Shown piece after piece: positions 1-9,060 of a stretch of 64,000 nucleotides of DNA (position 1 is the first letter of the stretch; the number at the start of each line of letters is the position of its first letter). The DNA comes from Chitinophaga sp. YR573 (GTDB lineage Bacteria; Bacteroidota; Bacteroidia; Chitinophagales; Chitinophagaceae), in the NCBI RefSeq assembly GCF_900110995.1, contig NZ_FOJF01000003.1, positions 1,364,001 to 1,428,000 on the forward strand. Reading direction: 5' to 3'. The position numbers and the translations under genes are program-made. The notes below the pieces were generated by a model that was not told the DNA's origin, made no database searches, and saw only the letters and a list, made by a program, of their open reading frames with translations.

Positions 1-552
1 TCCGCAGATTCCCTGAAACGTATTCAGATCTACTCGCCTACCGCCAATCTTACCTTACGCGTACCGGCTGCTAAACTGGATTCTGTCGTAGAATCCCTCA
101 CCGCTATGGCTGCATTTATAGACTACCGTACGCTGAAAAGCCAGGATAAAACCCTGGACTATCTCTCAAACGCATTAAAAAATAACGAACAGGGAAATGT
201 GGAAGAAACCGCACCCGCACCGGTTAACAAAAAAACGCCATTGGACGTTATCGCTTATGAAGACAGGAAAAAAGAAAATATAATCGACCGTAAGATTGTT
301 AACATGGCTATCCTGGATGACGTGAATTACGCTACATTCTCCGTACAATTATTCCAGTCACAATTAGCAGACGTACAGGTAATCGTAAACCCGGACCGCG
401 TAACCCGTGCCGGATTTGGTGCAGAATTACTCTCTGCCCTGCGTAATGGCGTAGATATCTTTAAAAACGTTTTACTATTTTTCCTTCAGCTGTGGCCTTT
501 CCTGTTGCTGTTAGCCGGCGGATGGTTTGGTTATAAGAAACTATCCGTATAA
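1..552 (+). CDS. DUF4349-like membrane protein, 5' end cut off by the window
   Basis: The frame is open from base 1, so the gene begins upstream; the first ATG inside the window (106) is internal. The visible part begins with an extracellular-type segment (IYSPTANLTLRVPAAKLDSV) that resembles the conserved core of DUF4349 proteins. A charged, probably coiled stretch follows, then one C-terminal membrane helix (about VLLFFLQLWPFLLLLAGGWF) and a short basic tail. Proteins of this family are usually N-terminal lipoproteins or membrane proteins with this topology, and no enzymatic function is established. The gene ends four bases before a strong hairpin. The family assignment rests on pattern recognition of a partial sequence, so it is moderately sure; that it is coding is sure. 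Confidence 0.75.
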   Translation, partial: SADSLKRIQIYSPTANLTLRVPAAKLDSVVESLTAMAAFIDYRTLKSQDKTLDYLSNALKNNEQGNVEETAPAPVNKKTPLDVIAYEDRKKENIIDRKIVNMAILDDVNYATFSVQLFQSQLADVQVIVNPDRVTRAGFGAELLSALRNGVDIFKNVLLFFLQLWPFLLLLAGGWFGYKKLSV

Positions 553-556
553 CAAT

Positions 557-583
557 AGGAGTCTGTCTTTGAGACAGACTCCT
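557..583. terminator. Bidirectional hairpin terminator between convergent genes
   Basis: A perfect 11-bp stem (AGGAGTCTGTC / GACAGACTCCT) with a 5-base loop lies between the convergent genes ending at 552 (+) and 594 (-). An A-run follows on the + strand at 586-590. It probably serves both genes. Confidence 0.7.
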
Positions 584-593
584 ATAAAAAATC

Positions 594-950
594 TTACTTA
601 AAAGGATGCATATCAATCACCGTATCATTCCGGTAATAAGTTCCCAGTTGCGGAGCCCCGTTTTCATTATACGTAATCGTCGGCCCATGTTTTTTCCCGC
701 CTTTATAAAACTGTACAGCTGCAACTTTCTTCGTATAACTATATACTTTAACATATGAATACGCCGTATCATCTGTGTTCACATATGTTTCCGTTTTAAA
801 GAAAACACCGCCTCCCCCCTGTTGCGTCTGGGTAAGTTTATAATTAACAGTGTCCTCTAATGAATAAGGATCTTTGTTGTGATGCGCAGCGCTGTTACAC
901 GCACACAGACCCGCAAGGAATAACGAAAAAGCGACTAATTGGAATTGCAT
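594..950 (-). CDS. Small lipoprotein with a MORN-like C-terminal segment
   Basis: The 118-residue product starts with a hydrophobic signal peptide ending in a lipobox (LAGLCAC, lipidated Cys near residue 18), so it is a predicted lipoprotein. The C-terminal half (about residues 76-110, QFYKGGKKHGPTITYNENGA) resembles the MORN-type repeats of the YwqK family. A Gly-rich turn (GGGG) lies mid-protein. Function is unknown. It faces the DUF4349 gene across a shared terminator and is probably transcribed alone. Confidence 0.7.
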   Translation of the reverse strand: MQFQLVAFSLFLAGLCACNSAAHHNKDPYSLEDTVNYKLTQTQQGGGGVFFKTETYVNTDDTAYSYVKVYSYTKKVAAVQFYKGGKKHGPTITYNENGAPQLGTYYRNDTVIDMHPFK

Positions 951-1101
951 ACAATGTATTTATAATAGCCAATCTATTAACTATTTTTTAAATAGAGAAA
1001 ATTTAATCATTAACGAGGTATTAACTAAATCCTTAACCGATTGAACTATTTTGCAGTAGTGTGTGTTAATAGTGAGATGCAAAATAACTATACAACTGTT
1101 T

Positions 1102-1370
1102 ATGATTCCTTCTACGTTAGTACCACCCTTAACCTGGTATCAGAAAATGCAAATGGACAACCCTGTACATTATGATCCTGATTTCAGTTTTTATTATGGA
1201 ACGGGGGAAACCTGGCAGATATTCTGTTATAAAGATGCACGATGTGTACTGACTGACTATGAAATATGAGTATATGCCAAAATCGCCAGGCCGGTATGCC
1301 GTCTGTTCCGGATGTTAGTACAATTGTGGCAGGATTTCAGGATATGTATGTTACATTTGATAAGAAATAG
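1102..1370 (+). pseudogene. Probable remnant of a cytochrome P450 gene (N-terminal fragment, frameshifted)
   Basis: From ATG 1102 the frame reads a proline-rich start, WYQKM, NPVHYDPDF, W-Q-I-F-CYKDA and RCVLTDYE. That pattern matches the first 55 or so residues of bacterial P450s, where a 'WY..M....PV.YD....W.VF.Y.D...VL.DY..FS' block is typical. The frame stops at 1269, and a similar reading (AGMPSVPDVSTI) continues in the neighbouring frame until a stop at 1370. No I-helix, ExxR or haem-Cys region follows before the kinase gene. This is best read as a decayed 5' remnant. It could also be a chance small ORF, so confidence is modest. Confidence 0.45.
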
Positions 1371-1539
1371 CTTAATTAATACTGGACTGTACAATGTTTT
1401 AAATCGCAAGTATAATCAAGACCCCAAAATCTGATTCAGGAAGCATGTTATCTGAAATAAGGGAACACCAGAGGGACTATATGTAGCAAACTGGGAACTT
1501 GCTATAATTATAAGTTCCATATATGTAAATTATCCGGGC

Positions 1540-3339
1540 ATGAACCTACTACAACTTACCGTTACTACTGGCTGCAGTAACGTGTTGGATGAGAACAAAA
1601 AGCGTACAATACGCATAGTGAACCTAGTCTGTCTCACTACTGCGCTTATGTCAATCGTATTTGGCCTGGGTTGCTATTTTCTGATGGGCGGAGCCCTTAT
1701 TTATTTACCGGCAATTTTAGAAACCATTTTATTATTGTCAATGATCTACGTTAACAAAGAAGGCTGGTTTACGGCTGCCAGCATGGGTACTATCTTAATT
1801 AACAACCTCACCATTCAGTATTATAGCGCCGTCCTCGGAAGAGTAACAGAAGTTTACCTGCTGTTCATATTCCTTGTCGGATTATCTATGCTGATCTTTG
1901 ATAATAAACGCCTCAGGATTATCAGCATAGGTCTCACCATTGCCTGTTTTCTGGCTGGAGAAATAAATATTTACAACGGTTATGTTCCCAAATTGCTGAT
2001 AACGGGGGATCATAATTTAACAGCACAGTTTGTTATAAGATGGGTTACCATTCCTGGCATTCTTGGCCTCGATCTGATGGTGATTTATTACTACATGAAA
2101 AACATCGACAGACTAAGGAAAAACGCACTGGAACATGTAGAGAATAAATTACGCTTAGCAAAAGAATATAATGCAGAACTATTAAACCTTGTTGCACAAC
2201 TGGAAAAAGCAACAGATGCCAAAAGCATCTTTGTTCGTGAAACCAGTCATGAGATCCGAACTCCCTTAAACGCAATATTTGGTATCAGCCAGTTATTACA
2301 ACTAAAGGTGGAACAAAATAAATCCCTCGCCCCTATTCGCTTTCTCGCAGATCATTTATATGCTGCCAGTTACAATACAAAAGAAATTATCAATAATATC
2401 CTGGAATTCTCTAAAATAGAAGCAGGGAAACAGGATAAAGCACAACCGGCTGTTTTTAATATAAGAGACTGGATAGCAGATACCGTCAATATGCACCAGT
2501 ATGTTGCTATCATAAAAAATGTAAAAATAAAATTCTCTGTTGATGACGAAATGCCGGAACAACTGAATGCCGACAAAATACTACTCTCTAAAACACTTAA
2601 TAACTTACTGTCCAATGCAATAAAGTTTACTACACAGGACAGTCATGTTACCTTAAGGATTTTCTCCAGCAATAAAAAATGGTATATACAGGTCACGGAC
2701 CAGGGTGCAGGTATCCCCGAAGATAGACTCCGTACCATTTTTGATGCATTTGTAACAGAAAGAAATATCTTCCTGGAAGGTACCGGCCTGGGGTTACATA
2801 TCACCCAGAAACTGGTAGAATGCTTACAGGGACGAATTGAAGTATCCAGCATCCTGGGAAAAGGTACCACATTCACTGTCATTCTTCCATTAATAAAAGC
2901 AGGGAAATCAACAGACACTGATCCTGATAACAGACCGGAACAATTAGTCAATCTCAATGATACAACCATATTAATTATAGAAGATGATAAGATGTGCCAG
3001 TTGGTATTGTCCAGGTTCCTGTGTGGACTGGGTAGCAGGGTAATGCTGGCAGAAGATGGATTAGAAGGATTATTACTGGCGAAGGCATCAAGACCAGATG
3101 TCATCATACTGGATTCTCACATTCCGGGCATGAGCGGAAAAGAAACCCTCGCCTGCATCCGTGAAGATACCCTGCTGAAGAATATCCCGGTAATCATTGC
3201 CAGTGGAGATCCGTTTAAAGAAGCCAGCGATGAACTGCTAAAAGCAGGTGCCAATGAATATATGCTCAAACCAATAGAGTTCAAAACACTGCATACCACA
3301 CTCTCCAAATATATAAAACAACGAATTACTCATCCCTGA
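1540..3339 (+). CDS. Membrane hybrid histidine kinase with C-terminal receiver domain
   Basis: The 599-residue protein has about six N-terminal membrane helices (residues about 25-190) and a short coiled linker. A HisKA dimerisation domain follows with the phospho-acceptor His at residue 237 (SHEIRTPLNA). The HATPase domain carries an N-box (NNLLSNAIKF), G1 (DQGAGIP) and G2 (GTGLGL). The C-terminal receiver domain has an acidic pair (IEDD) and phospho-acceptor Asp525 (ILDSHIPGM). No output domain is fused and no response regulator is adjacent, so the partner must be encoded elsewhere. The sensor region has no recognisable ligand domain beyond the membrane helices. Family assignment is secure; the signal sensed is unknown. 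Confidence 0.92.
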   Translation: MNLLQLTVTTGCSNVLDENKKRTIRIVNLVCLTTALMSIVFGLGCYFLMGGALIYLPAILETILLLSMIYVNKEGWFTAASMGTILINNLTIQYYSAVLGRVTEVYLLFIFLVGLSMLIFDNKRLRIISIGLTIACFLAGEINIYNGYVPKLLITGDHNLTAQFVIRWVTIPGILGLDLMVIYYYMKNIDRLRKNALEHVENKLRLAKEYNAELLNLVAQLEKATDAKSIFVRETSHEIRTPLNAIFGISQLLQLKVEQNKSLAPIRFLADHLYAASYNTKEIINNILEFSKIEAGKQDKAQPAVFNIRDWIADTVNMHQYVAIIKNVKIKFSVDDEMPEQLNADKILLSKTLNNLLSNAIKFTTQDSHVTLRIFSSNKKWYIQVTDQGAGIPEDRLRTIFDAFVTERNIFLEGTGLGLHITQKLVECLQGRIEVSSILGKGTTFTVILPLIKAGKSTDTDPDNRPEQLVNLNDTTILIIEDDKMCQLVLSRFLCGLGSRVMLAEDGLEGLLLAKASRPDVIILDSHIPGMSGKETLACIREDTLLKNIPVIIASGDPFKEASDELLKAGANEYMLKPIEFKTLHTTLSKYIKQRITHP

Positions 3340-3359
3340 GTACCAGGGATGTACAACAA

Positions 3360-4910
3360 TCAAAACTCTACCCAGGCAATACAGGCCTTTTTCTCTTCCC
3401 CTTTCCGCGTAATCATGATAGTCGTATAAATGGATTTATCATTCTGATAATCAGAGGCTCCGAGCATACAATAATAACCCTTGAAAGTTTCAGGATTACC
3501 AAACAGGAAAAGTCTTTCCTGCGTAGTATCCGTGCAACGGTAACATACAATATTTGCTTCTGTCAGATACCTCATTGGTTTTTTATCAGTATAAGAACCA
3601 CCGGGGTCAAGATACTGGAGATAATCATTGAAAAGAATATAAGTACCATGGGCTGTTGGTAAATATTCGTAGGATAAATACGGCGTTGTGTTTAATGCCT
3701 GGATACGGTTACGGAATACCCACTGTCCTTTCTGTTTGCGTTGCAGATACATTGGCTCATATATGCCATTTGCTACCTGCATTTTTACCAGCGAATAACC
3801 GGATTGATCCACCCCAGCCGTATCTATATGACGCACGCCAATATCATTCATATTCGTATGCATCCTGTTCCATGCATTCGGGTTATTTCCCTGCGAAAAT
3901 TCAGTCATATTTTCCAGTAACAAAGTGGCGCTGCCATCCTTATCCGGTAGTAACAACTGCGGCTGACCAGGCGTCTGCATTGGCTGTGTATGCAGCACCT
4001 GTAAAGTACCTGCATCCAGGGAATTCATAAAGGTTGATTTACCATTCTTATTACTGCTGATCAGCAATAACTGCAGGCGTTGTATAGATGGTACACATTT
4101 TATAGATGCATGTACATCAGAAAAGTTGGCCGTATAAGGCAACAGCTGATGCGTAAATGTGCTGTCACCGGTTTTCAGAGAAGAGACCACTACACAGCTG
4201 GCGGTATCCTTATTGTTTTTACGTAAGGCCGCTGTGGTAATGAACACCCGTTCTCCACCCTGCACTGTCATATCCAGGAAGGAATAATACGGGAACTCCG
4301 GCAGGTAATAAGCCGCCTGTTGAACAAGGGTATGATCCGGAGAAAAAAGGGAGATCTGTATTCTTTCATGGCCATTTTCATTCCGCTGCAATTCTCCCCC
4401 TCCAAACATGGCGACCGCATAATATCCGCTATTGGGATCTTTTGCTGTATAGAAATCATGAGAGGCAAAGTTATTCTGTATAAATACATCCCTGTGTAAT
4501 ACAGTAGACAGTTCTCCGAGTTTATCTTCCCTGAGTAGTTTACCGTTCGTCCCATCCAGTACCAGTCTGAACATACAAGGCTTGTATTTAACCAACTGCT
4601 GCAGGAAGATCACCACCTGCCCGTTAATCCCATAAATCCCGTCTATTTCCGTATCGTTGATGTTACCGGCATCCCATAAGGTGCCAGTCACAGTTTCAGT
4701 AGCAGATACTTCCCGCTTCTGATTATATATCGTTACCTGTATCCCCAGTTTCTTGTCAAAATGAAGATAGCAGGTGTTTTCGTTATCCAGTAAAACTATT
4801 TTTTCGAAGCCTTCACCTGGTTCGGGAAACGGCTGACTAAGCTGTACTTTAGGTACCTGGGCAAATAAATGGGTGGAAATCAGCAATACAAACAGCCAGA
4901 AATATTTCAT
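3360..4910 (-). CDS. Secreted protein of unknown function
   Basis: The start is placed at ATG 4910, giving MKYFWLFVLLISTHLFAQ, a classic signal peptide followed by a mature N-terminus (VPKVQLSQPFPEP). A longer reading from 4976 would put 22 unlikely residues before it. The mature protein is about 500 residues, rich in beta-strand-type alternation and Thr/Asn/Gly, with repeated phrases such as 'LLLPDKDGSATLLLENM' that suggest a propeller-like fold (inference). I see no catalytic motif, lipobox, membrane anchor or C-terminal sorting domain. It is convergent with the hybrid kinase and divergent from the M1 peptidase gene. I do not recognise the family. Confidence 0.75.
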   Translation of the reverse strand: MKYFWLFVLLISTHLFAQVPKVQLSQPFPEPGEGFEKIVLLDNENTCYLHFDKKLGIQVTIYNQKREVSATETVTGTLWDAGNINDTEIDGIYGINGQVVIFLQQLVKYKPCMFRLVLDGTNGKLLREDKLGELSTVLHRDVFIQNNFASHDFYTAKDPNSGYYAVAMFGGGELQRNENGHERIQISLFSPDHTLVQQAAYYLPEFPYYSFLDMTVQGGERVFITTAALRKNNKDTASCVVVSSLKTGDSTFTHQLLPYTANFSDVHASIKCVPSIQRLQLLLISSNKNGKSTFMNSLDAGTLQVLHTQPMQTPGQPQLLLPDKDGSATLLLENMTEFSQGNNPNAWNRMHTNMNDIGVRHIDTAGVDQSGYSLVKMQVANGIYEPMYLQRKQKGQWVFRNRIQALNTTPYLSYEYLPTAHGTYILFNDYLQYLDPGGSYTDKKPMRYLTEANIVCYRCTDTTQERLFLFGNPETFKGYYCMLGASDYQNDKSIYTTIMITRKGEEKKACIAWVEF

Positions 4911-5010
4911 AGGTATTCTTGTCTTCAGGCCGTAAATGTATAAATATTTTTCAAAATGTGTGCAACGTACACTCATTTACAGCCCTCTCGTCCCTTTTTC
5001 CTTTTTCGTT

Positions 5011-5031
5011 TTAAGCCTTTTCTTATATTTA
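5011..5031 (+). promoter_or_regulatory. Possible Bacteroidota-type -7 element upstream of the M1 peptidase gene
   Basis: TATATTTA at 5024-5031 matches seven of eight positions of the TAnnTTTG -7 box, about 26 bp before the ATG at 5057. The -33 TTTG box is only weakly matched. Low confidence. Confidence 0.3.
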
Positions 5032-5056
5032 TGGCCATTTCCAAACAAACGAGCAA

Positions 5057-7654
5057 ATGAATATCAACAAAATTCTTTTTTTATCCTGCTTATTCTGGGT
5101 CTGCTGCATCGGAATGAGTGTAGCGCAAACTACCTCTAAGTATGACCAGCATGAAGCATTTGCGCCCCTTTTTTATCCCACTAACGGTAACGAATATCGC
5201 AGTGCCGGCGGAGCTCCAGGTAATAAATACTGGCAGAATCACGCCGATTACGTACTGAACGTTTCCCTGGATACCGCCAAACATCGTGTAAGCGGTTCCG
5301 CTTTGATAAAATACAAAAACAACAGCCCCGACGAGCTTCCTTTCCTCTGGCTGCAACTGGATCAGAACATCTATAAGGCTGATTCCCGTGGTACCGCAAC
5401 TTCCTTTGTGAATGGCGGCCGTTTTGCTACCAGCAAATTCACTGATGGCAGTGAAATCAAATCCGTAAGCGTTATCAGCAACGGAAAACCATTAGCAGTT
5501 AAATACATCATTAACGATACCCGCATGCAGATTCAGCTGCCACAGGCTTTAAAAGCTAATGGCGGTGCATTGGATATCAAAATAGAATACGCTTTCAGCA
5601 TTCCGCAGGAAGGTACCGACCGTATGGGCCGCCTGCTTACCCGCAATGGCTGGGTATATGAAGTGGCACAATGGTATCCCCGTATGGAAGTATACGACGA
5701 TATCCTGGGCTGGAACTCCATCCCTTACCAGGGCGCTGCGGAGTTCTACCTCGAATATGGCGACTTTGACTACACCATTACCGCTCCTGCCGGCCTGATT
5801 GTAGTAGGTTCCGGCCTGCTGCAGAATGAAGCTCAGGTACTGACGCCTAAGCAATTACAAAGCCTGGCGAAAGCACGTACAAGTGAAACTACTGTAAACA
5901 TCCGCGATAGCAGCGAAGCTGCATTGGGAACCAAACAAAAGGGAAACCTTACCTGGCATTTTGCCTGTAAGAATGCCCGCGACGTTTCCTGGGCTGCTTC
6001 CAAAGCATTCATCTGGGACGCTGCACGTATCAACCTGCCAAGCGGTAAAAAAGCCCTGGCACAGTCTGTATATCCTGTAGAAAGCATGATGTCTTCCAAT
6101 GGCTGGCAGCGTTCTACCGAATTCGTTAAAGGATGTATCGAAATCTACTCTAACCAATGGTTTGAATATACCTACCCGGTTGCTACCAACGTAGGTGGTA
6201 TCGTGGGTGGTATGGAATATCCCGGCATCGTATTCTGTTCTTACAGAAGTACCGGTGGTGGTTTATGGAACGTGACTGACCACGAATTTGGTCATAACTG
6301 GTTCCCGATGATAGTAGGTTCCAACGAAAGGAAATATGCCTGGATGGATGAAGGCTTCAATACTTTCATCAACCACGGCTCCGGTAAAGTCTTTAATAAA
6401 GGAGAGTTTAACCAGAAGATGATCAATCAGAATATGGGTCGCTCTGTTTACGGTGTAGATCCTATCATGTCTACTCCGGATGTAATCCAGAGCAGCTACC
6501 TCGGTATCGCTGCGTATTACAAACCTGCTATGGGCCTGGAAATCCTGCGTGATCAGATTCTTGGTAAAGAACGTTTTGAACTGGCTTTCCGCACTTATAT
6601 TAAGCGCTGGGCATTCAAACACCCTACTCCGTGGGACTTCTTCCGTACTATGGAAAACGTAGGTGGTGAAGATCTCAGCTGGTTCTGGCGTGGCTGGTTC
6701 CTGAACAACTGGAAACTGGACCAGGCAGTGAAAGGTGTGAAATACGTGGACAATGATGCTTCTAAAGGCTCTCTGATCACTATTGAAAACCTGGAACAAC
6801 TGGCATTACCTGTTGTAGTGGCTGTCACAGACAGCAAAGGCAATACAGATACCGTAAGACTACCGGCAGAAATCTGGCAGCGTGGCGGTACCTGGACTTT
6901 CAGACATAACTCTACTTCCAGGCTTACTAAAGTAGTGATTGACCCTGAAAAAGCTTTCCCGGACGTAGATCCTTCCAACAACACCTGGGCCGGAGAATCT
7001 AAGAAAGCTCCAGCTGGTCTTACTGCGAAAGATGTAATCAACAATTATCTCACTGCTATTGGTGGTGCGGATAAATTGAAAGCGATAAAAGATATGTCTA
7101 TGTCTGCTACCGGTAGTGTACAGGGTACAGATATCCAGATGACAAGGAAATTCAAGGCACCGGATAAGTACCTGCTGGATGTATTCATCCCTGCGATGGA
7201 TACTCATGCCAGCAAAATACTCATCAATGGTGATAGCGTAAAAATGATACAGATGGGCAACGCTGTACCGGTAGACGCTGCAACAAGGCAGAAAATGAAA
7301 GCTAACCAGCAGATCGTACCTGAACTCAGCTACCTTACTGATGGTTCTACCTTTACATTATCTCCTGATATCACTACAGATGATACGGGTAATGATAGTT
7401 ACGTGGTAACTGTTGTAACTCCTGACGGACAATCCATCGTATTATACTATGATGTAAAAACCGGCTACCGTATAAAAACTGAAACCCATGTTGGCGACCA
7501 GGTTGCTTCTGTAGTGGAATCAAGCGATTACAGAGATGTATCGGGCATCAAATTCCCTTATTCTCTTAAGAACTTCATCAGTGGTCAGGAACTGAACTTC
7601 AAAGTGACAGATCTCAAAGTGAATAGCGGTCTTAGTGATGAGGAGTTTAAATAA
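5057..7654 (+). CDS. Secreted M1-family zinc metallopeptidase with C-terminal LolA-like domain
   Basis: An 865-residue exported protein with signal peptide (residues 1-23, ending VAQ). The N-terminal beta domain is followed by the gluzincin core: GGMEYPG (about 380), the zinc site HEFGH at 409-413, and the third zinc ligand Glu432 in MDEGFN, spaced exactly as in HExxH-(18)-E. A C-terminal region (about 660-865) starting 'YLTAIGGADKLKAIKDM' resembles the LolA-like domains often fused to Bacteroidota peptidases. The enzyme should cleave N-terminal residues from peptides in the periplasm or outside the cell; the exact specificity is not visible. It is a single-gene unit closed by a strong terminator. 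Confidence 0.93.
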   Translation: MNINKILFLSCLFWVCCIGMSVAQTTSKYDQHEAFAPLFYPTNGNEYRSAGGAPGNKYWQNHADYVLNVSLDTAKHRVSGSALIKYKNNSPDELPFLWLQLDQNIYKADSRGTATSFVNGGRFATSKFTDGSEIKSVSVISNGKPLAVKYIINDTRMQIQLPQALKANGGALDIKIEYAFSIPQEGTDRMGRLLTRNGWVYEVAQWYPRMEVYDDILGWNSIPYQGAAEFYLEYGDFDYTITAPAGLIVVGSGLLQNEAQVLTPKQLQSLAKARTSETTVNIRDSSEAALGTKQKGNLTWHFACKNARDVSWAASKAFIWDAARINLPSGKKALAQSVYPVESMMSSNGWQRSTEFVKGCIEIYSNQWFEYTYPVATNVGGIVGGMEYPGIVFCSYRSTGGGLWNVTDHEFGHNWFPMIVGSNERKYAWMDEGFNTFINHGSGKVFNKGEFNQKMINQNMGRSVYGVDPIMSTPDVIQSSYLGIAAYYKPAMGLEILRDQILGKERFELAFRTYIKRWAFKHPTPWDFFRTMENVGGEDLSWFWRGWFLNNWKLDQAVKGVKYVDNDASKGSLITIENLEQLALPVVVAVTDSKGNTDTVRLPAEIWQRGGTWTFRHNSTSRLTKVVIDPEKAFPDVDPSNNTWAGESKKAPAGLTAKDVINNYLTAIGGADKLKAIKDMSMSATGSVQGTDIQMTRKFKAPDKYLLDVFIPAMDTHASKILINGDSVKMIQMGNAVPVDAATRQKMKANQQIVPELSYLTDGSTFTLSPDITTDDTGNDSYVVTVVTPDGQSIVLYYDVKTGYRIKTETHVGDQVASVVESSDYRDVSGIKFPYSLKNFISGQELNFKVTDLKVNSGLSDEEFK

Positions 7655-7680
7655 TTAAATAAGTACATTATATAGTTAGA

Positions 7681-7711
7681 GGGACTGGCAAATGAAGCCA
7701 GTCCCTTTTTT
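7681..7711 (+). terminator. Rho-independent terminator of the M1 peptidase gene
   Basis: A 9-bp GC-rich stem (GGGACTGGC / GCCAGTCCC), a 7-base loop and TTTTTT begin 26 bp after the stop codon. Confidence 0.9.
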
Positions 7712-8003
7712 CATGGCATAATCCGCTGTAGTGGCCGGTAGTAGTGAGTAATAAAGTTGTCAAGTGAGTGTTAGTAATAATTTATTAATGCAGGATATAG
7801 TTGATTATCAATATATTTAAAAAGTATATTAATTTTCTGCTTGGATATGTTTAGAATTATTTTATATATTTAATGGTATTGTTGTGCGGGAATAGCAGAA
7901 ACCCTCCCGGACATTAGATTGGAGATCCCTTTGTAGCATCAGATTGGCTTGGAGTGTTAACTTGATAAATAAGAATAAATTTTAATCATATAATCCTGCT
8001 ATC
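7712..8003. other. Intergenic, AT-rich leader region before the cytoskeletal operon
   Basis: About 290 bp with no ORF or RNA gene that I can support. The sequence is strongly AT-rich (around 7790-7870), as expected for an upstream promoter region. In-frame stops exclude an N-terminal extension of the actin-like gene at 8004. Confidence 0.6.
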
Positions 8004-9059
8004 ATGAAAGTATTACCCATCAGCTTTCCCAGCGTTTTTGAAACAGCGTATGGCAACACTGAGAATTCAGCTAAAGACTTGCTGAATGGTTTGAAAATAA
8101 AGAAAGATGAGAACTGGTATATCGTTGGAAACCTGGCCAGAAGAGGTGGTATAAATCCCGGAAGAATCACGAACGCTACTCCACAGGAAGACGATTACGA
8201 AATCCTGTTCAAAGCAGCCCTGGTAAACGTATTGGACAAAGTACAGCAGCCACTGTCCATTACCATGGGATTCCCTTTTTCTACTTATAATATTTACAAA
8301 AGCGCGGCAGAACAATTCCTCACCAAGCGTCACTTCCTCATAGAATACGATACCCATACTTTTAATAATAAAGGCACCATTAAAAAAGGGATGCTGGATA
8401 TAGAACGCTTTGAAGTAATTCCTGAAATAGTAGGTGGTATTATTGGCTTAAAGAAAACTGTGAATGATCCCAAACTGGAGAATTTCATTGCTGTGAGCTT
8501 TGGTTTTGGTACCATCGAAGGTGGTATGGCTACGGCAGACGGGTTAATAAACCGTACCTGCTTCAGCTCCCATGGTATCAAGTATGCTATCAATAACCTG
8601 GCGCGTGAACTGAACAAACAGTATTACCTGGATATGAAGAATGAGCATCACCTGGATGATGCCTTCATGAAGGGATCTATATTCACCAACCGTAAGCGTA
8701 TAGACCTGAAAGATATGCGCAAGGCGTTATTGACGCATTACTATAAAGAAGTAGTTTCTCCACTGATGCGCAATTATTTTAGCGATCAGGATTATGAAAA
8801 TTGCAGCAAAATCTACCTGATGGGTGGCGGCGCTCATTATAAGGAACTTACAGATTGTTTCATCGAAGAATTCAGGGACTTTATCCCCGTAGAAGTGGCA
8901 CCAGAGCCGGAAAACCTGGTGAGTGCAGGTTACCTGTATAACTCGCTCAGGATTTCTGATGATAAGCACCTGCGTAGTGTAGGGCTTGATCTAGGCAATG
9001 CCTCATCTATTATCTCTGTTTTTGAAGAAGGAACCCCATCTGTTAGCCCAAATCTATGA
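8004..9059 (+). CDS. Actin/ParM-like ATPase with the phosphate-1 motif at its C-terminus
   Basis: A 351-residue cytosolic protein. It starts directly with KVLPISFPSVFETAYGN, which corresponds to the FPS segment that follows beta-strand 2 in ParM/Alp actins, so the usual N-terminal D-x-G-N loop is missing there. A phosphate-2-like segment (AVSFGFGTIEGGMA, about 170-183) and an adenosine-binding segment (IYLMGGGAHYKEL, about 270-283) follow in the expected order. The missing motif appears at the C-terminus as VGLDLGNASSII, with Asp329, Gly331 and Asn332. This is what a circular permutation would give. In-frame stops upstream of 8004 rule out a missed N-terminus. It is translated with a bactofilin immediately downstream, suggesting a filament-forming role. 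The family is reasonably sure; the permutation is an inference. Confidence 0.8.
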   Translation: MKVLPISFPSVFETAYGNTENSAKDLLNGLKIKKDENWYIVGNLARRGGINPGRITNATPQEDDYEILFKAALVNVLDKVQQPLSITMGFPFSTYNIYKSAAEQFLTKRHFLIEYDTHTFNNKGTIKKGMLDIERFEVIPEIVGGIIGLKKTVNDPKLENFIAVSFGFGTIEGGMATADGLINRTCFSSHGIKYAINNLARELNKQYYLDMKNEHHLDDAFMKGSIFTNRKRIDLKDMRKALLTHYYKEVVSPLMRNYFSDQDYENCSKIYLMGGGAHYKELTDCFIEEFRDFIPVEVAPEPENLVSAGYLYNSLRISDDKHLRSVGLDLGNASSIISVFEEGTPSVSPNL

Positions 9060-9060
9060 C

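Noticed and set aside
4977..5056. Short plus-strand ORF (4936-5139) before the M1 peptidase
   Set aside because: It overlaps the peptidase start in another frame and lies partly in the divergent promoter region.
8998..9060. Longer N-terminus for the bactofilin from ATG 8998
   Set aside because: It would overlap the actin-like gene by 62 bases and add residues not typical of bactofilins; not excluded.
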